64,000 nt of DNA from Streptomyces antimycoticus (GTDB lineage: Bacteria > Actinomycetota > Actinomycetes > Streptomycetales > Streptomycetaceae), in assembly GCF_005405925.1 (NCBI RefSeq), contig NZ_BJHV01000001.1, positions 3,658,001 to 3,722,000 of the forward strand, written 5' to 3'. Under the pieces are notes generated by a model. The model saw nothing but the letters and a program-made list of their open reading frames with translations. It searched no databases and was not told the DNA's origin. The translations under genes were made by a program, and so were the position numbers. This document shows positions 26,654 through 34,437 of this stretch, piece by piece (within the stretch, counting starts at the first letter, position 1; every line of letters starts with the position of its first letter).

Positions 26654-27598
26654 ATGACCTTCCCCGCACGTATCGACGTCCACCAGCACATCGTCCCGCC
26701 CCTCTGGGCCGAGACCCTCGCCGCGCACGGCCTCGACTCCGGCGGCTGGGCCATCCCCGCCTGGAGCCCGACCAGCGCCCTCGCGATGATGGACCAGCAG
26801 GGCATCGCCACCGGCGTGCTGTCGGTCACCTCCCCCGGCATCCACCTGGGCAGCGACGCACAGGCGCGCGACCTCGCCCGCGCGGTCAACGAGTACGGCG
26901 CCGAGGTCGTCAGGGACCACCCCGGCCGCTTCGGCCACTTCGCCAGCGTTCCGCTGCCCGACGTGGACGCCGCCCTGACCGAGACCGCGCACGCGCTGGA
27001 CACCCTGGGTGCCGACGGCGTCGTCCTGATGTCCAACACCCACGGCCGCTACCTCGGCGACCCCGACTTCGAACCGCTGTGGGCCGAAATCGACCGCCGC
27101 GGCGCCACCGTCTTCGTCCACCCCGCCCAGCCGCCGATGCCGCTGCTGCCCGGCACCCCCGCCCCGCTCGCCGACTACGTCTTCGACACCACGCGCACCG
27201 CCCTCAACCTGGTGCTGAACGGCGTCATGAGCCGCTACCCGAACATGCGCGTGATCCTCTCCCACGGCGGCGGCTTCCTGCCCTACGCCGCGTACCGCTT
27301 CTCCGGCCTGACCTCCACCGTCGTCGACCGTGAGCGCAACGCCGAGGACATCCTGCGCGACCTGAAGCGGTTCTACTTCGACACCGCCCTGTCCGCCAGC
27401 CCCAGCGCCCTGCCCGCGCTGCTGGCCTTCGCCGAGCCCGGTCACGTCCTCTACGGCAGCGACTGGCCCTTCGCGCCCCAGGACGCCGGCACCTACTACA
27501 ACCACTACCTGGAGACCTACCCCGACTACGCCCCCGGCCAGGCCGAGGCCATCGACCGCGGCAACGCCGAGGCGCTCTTCCCCCGCCTCGTCCGCTGA
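26654..27598 (+). CDS. Amidohydrolase (ACMSD-like family)
   Basis: 314-residue TIM-barrel metal hydrolase/decarboxylase. Metal ligands: HxH in RIDVHQHIVPP near the N-terminus, His in ATVFVHPAQPP, His in RVILSHGGGFLPY, and Asp in LYGSDWPFAPQ. This set matches the amidohydrolase_2 group that includes aminocarboxymuconate-semialdehyde decarboxylase. ATG 26654 follows AGGAGG. The next gene encodes an AhpD-like protein, so the two may form a small aromatic-compound or oxidant response unit under the MarR regulator. Substrate unknown. Confidence 0.9.
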   Translation: MTFPARIDVHQHIVPPLWAETLAAHGLDSGGWAIPAWSPTSALAMMDQQGIATGVLSVTSPGIHLGSDAQARDLARAVNEYGAEVVRDHPGRFGHFASVPLPDVDAALTETAHALDTLGADGVVLMSNTHGRYLGDPDFEPLWAEIDRRGATVFVHPAQPPMPLLPGTPAPLADYVFDTTRTALNLVLNGVMSRYPNMRVILSHGGGFLPYAAYRFSGLTSTVVDRERNAEDILRDLKRFYFDTALSASPSALPALLAFAEPGHVLYGSDWPFAPQDAGTYYNHYLETYPDYAPGQAEAIDRGNAEALFPRLVR

Positions 27599-27735
27599 CC
27601 CGCCGCCTTGCCGCCTTGCCGCCTCGCCGCCTCGCCGCCGGGAGGGAGACGCAGGTCACACGCGGCCCTGTCACATCTCCCCGAGCCGTTCCGTCAGGGA
27701 GGTGTCAGCACGGCAACGGCATAGGAGAGCCCATC

Positions 27736-28209
27736 ATGGAAGCTCGCTTGAACCTCTTCGGCAACCCGCTCCTCGGCACGGTCCTGAAGCACCTCAACTC
27801 CGCGGGCAAGGCGGTCACGGAATCGGCGCTGCCGACCGCGACGCAGGAGCTGGTGAAGCTCCGCGCCAGCCAGATCAACGGCTGCGGCTTCTGCACCGAC
27901 ATGCACACCAAGGAGGCCGCGAAGGCCGGCGAGACCTCGACACGCCTCCACCTGGTCGCGGTCTGGCGGGAGGCCACGGTGTTCACCGATGCCGAGCGCG
28001 CCGCCCTGGAGCTGGCGGAGCAGGGCACGCGCATCGCCGACGCGGCCGGGGGTGTCACGGACGAGGCGTGGGCGAACGCGGCCAAGCACTACGACGAGGA
28101 ACAGCTCGCCGCCCTGGTGGCCATCATCGCCATCATCAACACCTACAACCGCCTGAACGTCATCGTCCAGCAGCCCGCCGGGGACTACCAGCCCGGCCAG
28201 TTCGGCTGA
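27736..28209 (+). CDS. AhpD-like alkylhydroperoxidase/carboxymuconolactone decarboxylase family protein
   Basis: 157-residue helical protein with the redox pair in SQINGCGFCTDMHTKEAAK: the CxxC followed by the helper His, as in AhpD. It likely reduces peroxides or acts as an electron carrier; true carboxymuconolactone decarboxylation is less likely because the CxxC is intact. ATG 27736 follows AGGAGAGCC. It is 137 bases after the amidohydrolase gene; that gap begins with short CCGCCTTG/CCGCCTCG repeats (about 27600-27641). Confidence 0.9.
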   Translation: MEARLNLFGNPLLGTVLKHLNSAGKAVTESALPTATQELVKLRASQINGCGFCTDMHTKEAAKAGETSTRLHLVAVWREATVFTDAERAALELAEQGTRIADAAGGVTDEAWANAAKHYDEEQLAALVAIIAIINTYNRLNVIVQQPAGDYQPGQFG

Positions 28210-28251
28210 GACCCGGCCCTGCGTCCGCCCGGCGTCCGCCGCTGGAAACCC

Positions 28252-28617
28252 TCAAGGGCGGTCGAGCCGGAGGCGCTCGGTCTTCGGCAGCCCCGCGACC
28301 ACCAGGTCGTAGGAGTCCTCGATGAGCTCCCGGACCAGCCGGTCCGGGAGATCGCCGTCGACCGTCACCGTGTTCCAGTGGCGCTTGTTCATATGCCACC
28401 CCGGGATGATCAGCCCCGGATGCCCCTCACGGAGCCGGCCCGCGTCCGCCGGGTCGCACTTCAGGTTCACCGTGAGGGGACGCGCGTCCAGCGTCGTCAG
28501 GGCGAAGATCTTGCCGAGCACCTTGAAGGTCGAGACCTCCGGGTGACGGGAGAACGGGGACTCCTCCGCCACCGCGTTGAAGGAGAGGCAGAAGGACCGC
28601 AGTTGTTCGGGGGTCAC
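28252..28617 (-). CDS. MmcQ/YjbR family protein
   Basis: 121-residue cytosolic protein of the MmcQ/YjbR fold (LRSFCLSFNAVAEESPFSRH, STFKVLGKIFALTTL, LTVNLKCDPADAGRLREGHP, GWHMNKRHWNTVTVDGDLPD, LVRELIEDSYDLVVAGLPK). Members bind DNA weakly or are of unknown role. GTG 28617 is chosen, with GAGGAG seven bases upstream; the open frame upstream to 30435 is antisense to the subtilase and is spurious. Confidence 0.88.
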   Translation of the reverse strand: MTPEQLRSFCLSFNAVAEESPFSRHPEVSTFKVLGKIFALTTLDARPLTVNLKCDPADAGRLREGHPGLIIPGWHMNKRHWNTVTVDGDLPDRLVRELIEDSYDLVVAGLPKTERLRLDRP

Positions 28618-29130
28618 TCCGGATTCTCCTCGTACTCGACGTACTCGACCGAAAAGGCTCAAGGGGTGCGACAACGAAACCCACCGTAGCCCAGCCCTCC
28701 GACAGCCGACTGGCGAGAATCCGTGGAGGCGTCGCCCAACCTCCGCGCTTCTCAGAGTGCCCCACCTGGAGCGCAGGTGAACCGTCCCGGGTTCGGCAGG
28801 GATTCGAATACGAGTACGGATGCGAGTCACGGCCGGCTCCCGGAAATGCCGGCGCGCCCCGCTGTCCCACCGGTCGGCGATCTTGCCGTACGCGATGTGC
28901 GGGGCCGCCGGGCCCCGAGTTGCGGCCCCCCACGCGTGGGGCGACGGTGGACCTAAGGGGGACACGGGGGCGTGGGAGAACGTGGGGGGCTGAAGAAGAC
29001 GCACAGGACCGCGCCGGTACACGGGAGCACCGGACCGTCGTCCTTGGGGGCCTGGCTTTCCGCGCAGTGGCACGTGTCCGCGTTTCGGGGGACGCACTGA
29101 CCGCGACCGCGCACACGAGCGGAGAAGGCG
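28618..29130. other. 513-base gap without a recognised gene
   Basis: Divergent intergenic region between the YjbR-like gene and the subtilase. Short open frames here have no start sites or family features. A GC-rich stretch at about 28900-28960 can fold (GGGCCGCCGGGCCCC-like runs). GGAGAAGGCG directly precedes the subtilase ATG at 29131. No promoter could be named with confidence. Confidence 0.7.
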
Positions 29131-30477
29131 ATGACGAACGGACCTGGGCCCGCGGGGCCCATGGGCAGGGGCCCGAACGGGGAGCGGCCGCAGCGGGCCG
29201 GTACGCCGCTGGGGACGCAGCCGACGGAGTACACCGGGCGGTATGTGGTCCTGCTCGATCAGCAGGAACCCGAGCGCGGGATGGAAGCGCTGCGCTCGTC
29301 CGTCGGGATCGCGTCCGTGGAACGCGTCCGCGGGGCGGAACCCGGCGCGGCGGAGCTGCTGGCGCGGCCCGATGTGTCGGTGGTCTTCGACGAGCTCGGC
29401 GTCGCCGTCGTCGATGTGCAGCCGGACCAGCGCCATGCGCTGGTCACCACGGCGGAGGCGGAGCCGACGATCATCGCGACGGAGCCGGAGCGCGTGGTGT
29501 ACGCGTCGGTGATCACTGAGCCGCACCACACGCTGACCGGCTTCTTCCCGACGTACCGCAGCGACGAGGACGAAGTGACCCGGCACACCCGGGCCGAGCT
29601 CGCCACCTCGCTGGGACCGGCGTGGGACGAGCAGAACACCACCTGGGGGCTCCAGGGGATCCGCGCCAACTGGTCGCATCTGACGGGCAGCGGGGTGAAG
29701 GTCGCCGTGCTCGACACCGGTGTGGACACCGACCATCCGGATCTGACCGAATGCGTCGAGGCGACGGCCTCCTTCGTGCCCGGGGCGAGTGTCGAGGACG
29801 GCCATGGCCACGGCACCCACTGCGTCGGCACGGTGGCCGGTCCGGCCAAGCCCGGGCACGCGCCGCGGTACGGCGTGGCCAGTGAGGCCGGGGTGCTGGT
29901 GGGCAAGGTGCTCAGCGACCAGGGTGTGGGCTCCGACGGCCAGATCCTGGCGGGGATGGCCTGGGCGGTCTCCCAGGGCGCCCGGGTGATCTCCATGTCG
30001 CTCGGGGCTCCGGTGGAGCCGGGAGAGCTGTTCCCGCAGACGTACGAGAACGTGGCACGGCGCGCGCTGCGGCTCGGCGCCGTGATCGTGGCCGCGGCCG
30101 GCAACGAGAGCCGGCGGCCCGGCTTCGTGGCGCCGGTGGGGCGGCCCGCCAACTGCCCGTCCATCCTGGCGGTGGCGGCGCTCGGCAAGGACCTGGGGAC
30201 CGCGTTCTTCTCCTGCGGCGCCATCAACGGCGAGGGCGGGGAGATCAATATCGCGGCGCCCGGGGTCGACATCTTCTCGGCCGCGCCCGGCGGGACGTAC
30301 CAGACGATGAGCGGCACGAGTATGGCGGCGCCGCATGCCGCCGGTGTCGTCACGCTGCTGGCTCAGGCGCATCCGGAGGCCTCGGCGGCCGACCTCGGCA
30401 CCCGTCTGCGATCCGGGGCCCATCCGCTGGCGCAACCGGCCGCGGACGTCGGCTCGGGTCTGCTCCAGGCCCCGTGA
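29131..30477 (+). CDS. Subtilisin-like serine protease without signal peptide
   Basis: 448-residue S8 peptidase. The catalytic triad is intact: Asp in VKVAVLDTGVDTDHPDL, His in EDGHGHGTHCVGTV, Ser in TMSGTSMAAPHAAGV, with the oxyanion Asn in VAAAGNESRRPG. The first ~170 residues are a non-catalytic region starting with a Gly/Pro-rich tail and YTGRYVVLLDQQEP, reminiscent of an I9-type propeptide. No signal peptide or membrane segment is present, so a cytosolic protease or non-Sec export is implied. GGAGAAGG precedes the ATG. Its stop overlaps the start of a small inhibitor-like gene by four bases. Confidence 0.93.
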   Translation: MTNGPGPAGPMGRGPNGERPQRAGTPLGTQPTEYTGRYVVLLDQQEPERGMEALRSSVGIASVERVRGAEPGAAELLARPDVSVVFDELGVAVVDVQPDQRHALVTTAEAEPTIIATEPERVVYASVITEPHHTLTGFFPTYRSDEDEVTRHTRAELATSLGPAWDEQNTTWGLQGIRANWSHLTGSGVKVAVLDTGVDTDHPDLTECVEATASFVPGASVEDGHGHGTHCVGTVAGPAKPGHAPRYGVASEAGVLVGKVLSDQGVGSDGQILAGMAWAVSQGARVISMSLGAPVEPGELFPQTYENVARRALRLGAVIVAAAGNESRRPGFVAPVGRPANCPSILAVAALGKDLGTAFFSCGAINGEGGEINIAAPGVDIFSAAPGGTYQTMSGTSMAAPHAAGVVTLLAQAHPEASAADLGTRLRSGAHPLAQPAADVGSGLLQAP

Positions 30478-30737
30478 GCGGGGACGCGATGGGGCAGGCG
30501 GCGCGGTCCGGGCCGGTCGGGGTCATCCTCTCGGTCGACCCGGACCGGTTCGCCCAGGTCGTGGAGGCCGCGCGGCGGGTCGGGCTGACGGTCACCGGTG
30601 AGCAGCAGATCCTCGGGGCGCTGTCCGGGACCATCGCCGAGGACCGGATCCCGGTTCTGGAGGCGGTGGACGGCGTCGAGTCGGTGGACCGGGAACAGAT
30701 CGTCCGGCTGCCGCCGCCCGACGCGCCGATCCAGTGA
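30474..30737 (+). CDS. Small I9 inhibitor-like protein coupled to the subtilase
   Basis: 87 residues. The core VGVILSVDPDRFAQVVEAAR, VGLTVTGEQQILGALSGTIA, IPVLEAVDGVESVDREQIVR has the beta-alpha-beta-beta-alpha-beta rhythm and the GV-x-SV-ending strand of peptidase inhibitor I9/subtilisin-propeptide domains. GTG 30474 overlaps the protease stop (GTGA). This suggests a free inhibitor or folding chaperone for the adjacent subtilase. The fold match is by pattern only; database entries of this type sometimes carry unrelated names. Confidence 0.7.
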   Translation: MSGDAMGQAARSGPVGVILSVDPDRFAQVVEAARRVGLTVTGEQQILGALSGTIAEDRIPVLEAVDGVESVDREQIVRLPPPDAPIQ

Positions 30738-30804
30738 GCTCCGGCTCACGGCCTGGGACTCGGTGGTCCGGGGCACGGGGTCTGGGGTCCGGGGTCAGCG
30801 GTCC

Positions 30805-30846
30805 GGGCTGCGGGCTGCGGGCTGCGGGCTGCGGGCTGCGGGCTGC
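30805..30846. repeat. GGGCTGC heptanucleotide, six exact tandem copies
   Basis: Six contiguous GGGCTGC units followed by a partial GGGCT, in the gap between the inhibitor-like gene and the convergent acetyltransferase. It ends four bases before the acetyltransferase stop. Seven-base units are prone to length change by slippage. Confidence 0.95.
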
Positions 30847-30850
30847 GGGC

Positions 30851-31399
30851 TCAGACGTGGTTGAACGGCTCGGCGTACGTGAAGGCCCCCTTGAGGGTGG
30901 GCTGATAGGCGGTCAGGGTCCGGACCTGGAAGTAGTCGCCCCAGGCCGGGTCCGGGGCCGTGATGCCGTAATCGGTTGACGGGCGGAAGCCGAACCGGCC
31001 GTAATAGGCGGGGCTGCCCAGCAGGGCCACCAGCGATTCACCGAAGGCGTCCGCGGCGCCGAGCACCGCGTGGACGAGGGCCTGGCCGACGCCGCGGCGC
31101 TGATGGGCGGGGTGCACGCTGAGCGGGCCGAGACCGAGGGCGAGGGCCAGGTCGGAGCCGACATGGCCGCGGGTGCAGACGACATGTCCGATCACCTCGT
31201 CCCGGTCGCCGGTGGCGACGAACGACAGCGCGGGCAACCAGTCGTCGCTGATCCGGAGTTCGTCCAGCAGCGTGGTCTCGACCGGGACCGGGGTGTCCGG
31301 AGTACCCGTGGTATCCGAGGTGTCCGACTTCGCGAACGCGGCCGAGGTGACGGCCCGGATGGCGTCGATGTCGGAGCGGGTCTCTCGTCGGATCAACAT
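30851..31399 (-). CDS. GNAT-family N-acetyltransferase
   Basis: 182 residues from ATG 31399. Acetyl-CoA binding motif A is visible: LGPLSVHPAHQRRGVGQALV (Q/R-x-x-G-x-G/A), preceded by the strand VIGHVVCTRGHV and followed by LLGSPAYYGRFGFRPSTDYG, the usual end of YhbS-type GNATs. Substrate unknown. No strong ribosome binding site is seen before 31399; the open frame extends to 31435. It converges on the subtilase/inhibitor pair. Confidence 0.88.
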   Translation of the reverse strand: MLIRRETRSDIDAIRAVTSAAFAKSDTSDTTGTPDTPVPVETTLLDELRISDDWLPALSFVATGDRDEVIGHVVCTRGHVGSDLALALGLGPLSVHPAHQRRGVGQALVHAVLGAADAFGESLVALLGSPAYYGRFGFRPSTDYGITAPDPAWGDYFQVRTLTAYQPTLKGAFTYAEPFNHV

Positions 31400-31472
31400 C
31401 GGGTCAGGATGCGTCCCAACACGGTGCGGGAGCAAACCAATTGTGCGCCGTCGCGTGGGACGGACTCCGGGG

Positions 31473-32180
31473 TCAGCCCTTCGTGGCGCGGGCGGTGAGG
31501 GCTCGTTCGACCTGGATGTACGTCACGTCGTGATCGGCCAGGACATGCGCGGCGACACCGGGGCGGGCGGTGAGGGCGAGCAGCAGATGCTCATCGCCGA
31601 TGTACTTGTCGCCGCGGGCGAGGGCGATCCGCAGCGAGCGCTCCAGCACCGACTTGGCCTCCCGGGAGAACGGGCGGCGCGGGGGGCGCCTGCCGCGGCG
31701 GGGAGCGCGTGCGGAGGCGGATCCGGCGGTGGGGCCGGGGGTGGCTCCCGGGGTCGATCCGGCCGCGGCGAGGGCGCCCACGCCATGGGCCTCCTCCACT
31801 CGCGCGACGATCTCGTCCACATCGATGCCGAGCCCGGCCAGCGCCTCCGCATCGGCGCCGGTGATGCCCCCGCGCCGACGGACCTCGGCCAGGGCCCGCT
31901 CGATCGAGGCGCGGCGGCCGTGCGCGCCGAGGGCGGTGAGAACCTCGGCGGCGGGGCTGCCCTTACGGTCGCCGCGGGTACGGCTGCGGTCCTTACGGCC
32001 GCCGGGATCCTCCGTACGGTTGCCGCCGGTAGCGCTGCCGCCCTTACAGTCGCCGTCCGTACGGTCCAGGAGCGCGAGCAGCAGCTCGGCCTCGCCGACC
32101 GTGTCGGCCCCGGTGTCCTCCGCGTGGCGGACGGCGCCGCGTACGACCTCGCGGGCACTGGTGGTGAACCTCTCGAACAT
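31473..32180 (-). CDS. Clp N-domain protein
   Basis: 235 residues with two Clp amino-terminal (ClpA/ClpC N-domain) repeats: MFERFTTSAREVVRGAVRHA ... GEAELLLALLDR at the start and FSREAKSVLERSLRIALARG then DKYIGDEHLLLALTARP near the end. Between them lie a Gly/Arg/Ser-rich linker and a helical GADAEALAGLGIDVDEIVAR region. No AAA ATPase module follows, so this is a stand-alone adaptor-type protein that might compete with or feed ClpC. ATG 32180 overlaps the stop of the upstream HTH gene (TGATG), with GGGAGG before it. Confidence 0.88.
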   Translation of the reverse strand: MFERFTTSAREVVRGAVRHAEDTGADTVGEAELLLALLDRTDGDCKGGSATGGNRTEDPGGRKDRSRTRGDRKGSPAAEVLTALGAHGRRASIERALAEVRRRGGITGADAEALAGLGIDVDEIVARVEEAHGVGALAAAGSTPGATPGPTAGSASARAPRRGRRPPRRPFSREAKSVLERSLRIALARGDKYIGDEHLLLALTARPGVAAHVLADHDVTYIQVERALTARATKG

Positions 32181-32389
32181 CAACGCCTCCCGTGCTTCTT
32201 GTGGACCGCCTGCCTGCTGACGCCCAGTTCGGCGGCGATCTCCTGCCACGACCAGCCCTGGGCGCGGGCGCTGCGCACCTGGACGGCCTCCAGTTGCTCC
32301 AGCAGCCGGCGCAGCGCGGCGACGGCACGCAGTCCGACCCGGGGGTCCCGGTCGCCCGCGCGCTCGGCGAGATCCGTTGCTTCGGTCAT
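32180..32389 (-). CDS. Small helix-turn-helix protein coupled to the Clp N-domain gene
   Basis: 69 residues: MTEATDLAERAGDRDPRVGL, a helical dimer-like segment (AVAALRRLLEQLEAVQVRSA), then a C-terminal helix-turn-helix QGWSWQEIAAELGVSRQAVH-KKHGRR. The recognition helix SRQAVHKKH is of the homeodomain-like type common in small actinobacterial regulators. ATG 32389 lies just downstream of two inverted repeats with GTCAA/TTGAC arms. It probably controls its own operon with the Clp N-domain gene, with which it shares a one-base TGATG overlap. Confidence 0.88.
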   Translation of the reverse strand: MTEATDLAERAGDRDPRVGLRAVAALRRLLEQLEAVQVRSARAQGWSWQEIAAELGVSRQAVHKKHGRR

Positions 32390-32392
32390 GGT

Positions 32393-32435
32393 GTCAATGT
32401 AGATTGACGCCTCGCTGCCGTCAACATGGGTTGAC
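32393..32435. promoter_or_regulatory. Two GTCAAY-N4-RTTGAC inverted repeats before the HTH gene
   Basis: GTCAAT-GTAG-ATTGAC (32393-32408) and GTCAAC-ATGG-GTTGAC (32420-32435) are both perfect 6-4-6 inverted repeats, 27 bases apart start to start, and the first ends four bases from the HTH start codon. They are the best candidate operators of the HTH-ClpN operon. The divergent acetyltransferase starts at 32490 and may share the control. Confidence 0.8.
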
Positions 32436-32489
32436 GAACGGGGCGTAATTGGTTCGACGCGGTGGCCGTACGTCCGGCAGCCTCCCGTC

Positions 32490-33134
32490 ATGGACCCCCA
32501 TTACTGGCCCCTGTACGGGCTTCGCCTTCGTACGCCGCGCCTGGAACTGCGGCTTCCCGACATCCCCCTGCTCGACGAACTCGCCGCGGTCGCGGCGGAC
32601 GGGGTGCACGACCCGGCCGAGATGCCCTTCAGCATCCCCTGGACCGACGCACCCCCGGAGGAGCGCGGACGCGGCACCTTCCAACATGTGCTGGGCACGA
32701 TCGCCGAGTGGCGGCCGGAGAAGTGGGCGCTGAGCCTCGCGGTGCTGTACGAGGGCGCGGTGATCGGGCGGCAGGACCTCTTCGCGACCGAATTCGCCGT
32801 CACGCGGGAAGCCGAGACCGGCTCCTGGCTGGGCGCGACCCATCAGGGCAAGGGCTTGGGCACGGAGATGCGGGCCGCGGTGGCGCACCTGGCGTTCGAG
32901 GGCCTGGGCGCGCTGTCGCTGACCTCGGGCGCGATGGTGGAGAACGGCCGCTCGATGGGCGTCTCCCGGCGGCTCGGCTACCGCCCCGACGGGCTGTCCG
33001 TGGTCGCCGTAAGGGGCGAGGCACGCACCGTTCAGCGGCTGCGGCTGGACCGCGCGGCCTGGGAGGAACATCGCACCACCCCGGTCGAGATGGCCGGAGT
33101 GGAGCCGTGCCGCCCACTGTTCGGCGCTCCGTGA
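32490..33134 (+). CDS. GNAT-family N-acetyltransferase (RimJ/RimL-like)
   Basis: 214 residues: LRTPRLELRLPDIPLLDELA at the start is the RimJ/RimL-type opening, AVLYEGAVIGRQDLFATEFA the central strand pair, GSWLGATHQGKGLGTEMRAA the acetyl-CoA motif A (Q-x-x-G-x-G), and SLTSGAMVENGRSMGVSRRL-GY the C-terminal signature. It is divergent from the HTH-ClpN operon. Substrate unknown. The 158 bases after it hold no clear gene. Confidence 0.9.
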   Translation: MDPHYWPLYGLRLRTPRLELRLPDIPLLDELAAVAADGVHDPAEMPFSIPWTDAPPEERGRGTFQHVLGTIAEWRPEKWALSLAVLYEGAVIGRQDLFATEFAVTREAETGSWLGATHQGKGLGTEMRAAVAHLAFEGLGALSLTSGAMVENGRSMGVSRRLGYRPDGLSVVAVRGEARTVQRLRLDRAAWEEHRTTPVEMAGVEPCRPLFGAP

Positions 33135-33292
33135 TGGGCGCCCTGATGTGAGAGTAGGCCGCATCGCCCGCTCTACGGTGGTTTGAGCGGGTCGGTACGG
33201 CTCATGGAGGTGGCATCCATGGCGGGCGAGTCAGGTAGCCGTGCCCTCGTGCGGGCAACCGCGTTCGCACGGCGCTGGTTACCCTCCCTTCC

Positions 33293-34399
33293 GTGGTCAA
33301 ACCTCATATATCGAAGCCTCTGGCCAAGGGGCGCGCCTCGCTCCGGCGTCTGCGCAAGGCGTTCCTGCGCCGCTGGCGCCATCCGCGGCTGAAATGGCCC
33401 AAGCGGATCGTGGCCGCCTTCGTCGGCTGCCTGGTGCTGGCCGTACTCGCCGCCGGGATCTCCCTGCGGCTGCTGTACGCGGGCGATCCCGGGCCCGGTA
33501 CACAGACCCGGGGCCGGGACGCCGTGTGGATCGGACACGCGTGGGTGGACGGCCGCAAGGGCGAGGCCGAACTCCAAGGGCTGGTGCGGCGGGTGCGCGG
33601 CACCGGGATCCGCGATCTGTACGTCCACGCGGGCCCGTTGGAGCATGACGGCACCCTGCCCCGAGGCCGCTACCCGAGGGCGGGGTGGCTGCTGAAGGCG
33701 GTCCATCGCGAACTGCCCGGCGTCCGCGTCCAGGCGTGGCTCGGCGACGTGCTGGACACCGAGGGCCCGACCGGGCTCAGCCTCGCCGACGGCGACAACC
33801 ACACCCGGATCGTGGCCTCGGCGCGGCAGGTGCTGGACGCGGGGTTCGACGGCGTCCACTTCGACCTGGAGCCGCTGCACTCCGAGGACCGCGCCTATCT
33901 CGCCCTCCTCGACGCGCTGCACGCCCTCACCCGTCCCCGCCACGTCCCGCTGTCGGTCGCGGCCCACCAGATCGACCCGCTGCCCGCCCTGCACTCGGTC
34001 GCGGGATTCCTCACCGGCCACCCCAAGTGGTGGTCGCAGTCGTACTTCGGGCAGGTGGCACGGCGGGTCGACCAGATCGCGGTGATGTCGTATGACACCT
34101 CGATGCCGCTGGAGAGCCTCTACGGCGGCTATGTGGCCCAGCAGACGGAACTCGCGCTCGAGGTCACCCCGCCGACCACGGATCTGCTGATGGGCCTCCC
34201 CGGCTATCACACCAACAACTTCGGCCGTCACGCCTGGGCGGAAACCGTCCCGGCGGCGGTGCGCGGCGCCCGCCTCGGCCTCGGCCGCGAGGACCGGCGG
34301 CGTGAGCGCTTCGGGGTGGCGCTGTACGTGGACTACGCGGCGACGGACGACGACTGGGCGGCCTACCGGGACGGCTGGGGGCGACGCGAGGCGGACTGA
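33293..34399 (+). CDS. Membrane-anchored GH18-like protein, copy 2
   Basis: 368 residues and a close paralogue of the protein at 7157-8287. It has the same order: basic N-terminus, one membrane segment (IVAAFVGCLVLAVLAAGISL), then the barrel domain with RDAVWIGHAWVDGRKGE, GIRDLYVHAGPLEHDGTLP, GFDGVHFDLEPLHSEDRAYL and KWWSQSYFG. The catalytic-type FDLE is kept. GTG 33293 is the first start in frame; no good ribosome binding site is visible, so the exact N-terminus is uncertain. Unlike copy 1 it stands alone, without the WXG-like, lysozyme-like and lipoprotein genes. Confidence 0.8.
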   Translation: MVKPHISKPLAKGRASLRRLRKAFLRRWRHPRLKWPKRIVAAFVGCLVLAVLAAGISLRLLYAGDPGPGTQTRGRDAVWIGHAWVDGRKGEAELQGLVRRVRGTGIRDLYVHAGPLEHDGTLPRGRYPRAGWLLKAVHRELPGVRVQAWLGDVLDTEGPTGLSLADGDNHTRIVASARQVLDAGFDGVHFDLEPLHSEDRAYLALLDALHALTRPRHVPLSVAAHQIDPLPALHSVAGFLTGHPKWWSQSYFGQVARRVDQIAVMSYDTSMPLESLYGGYVAQQTELALEVTPPTTDLLMGLPGYHTNNFGRHAWAETVPAAVRGARLGLGREDRRRERFGVALYVDYAATDDDWAAYRDGWGRREAD

Positions 34400-34437
34400 C
34401 CGGGCTCTGGGCGGGGCGTCCGGCTCGGGGCGCCCGG

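Noticed and set aside
28781..28830. tRNA-like T-loop sequence (GATTCGAATAC)
   Set aside because: No acceptor or anticodon stem could be built around it on either strand.
28252..30435. Minus-strand open frame of 727 codons
   Set aside because: Only its last 121 codons are a gene (YjbR-like); the rest is antisense to the subtilase with its intact catalytic triad.
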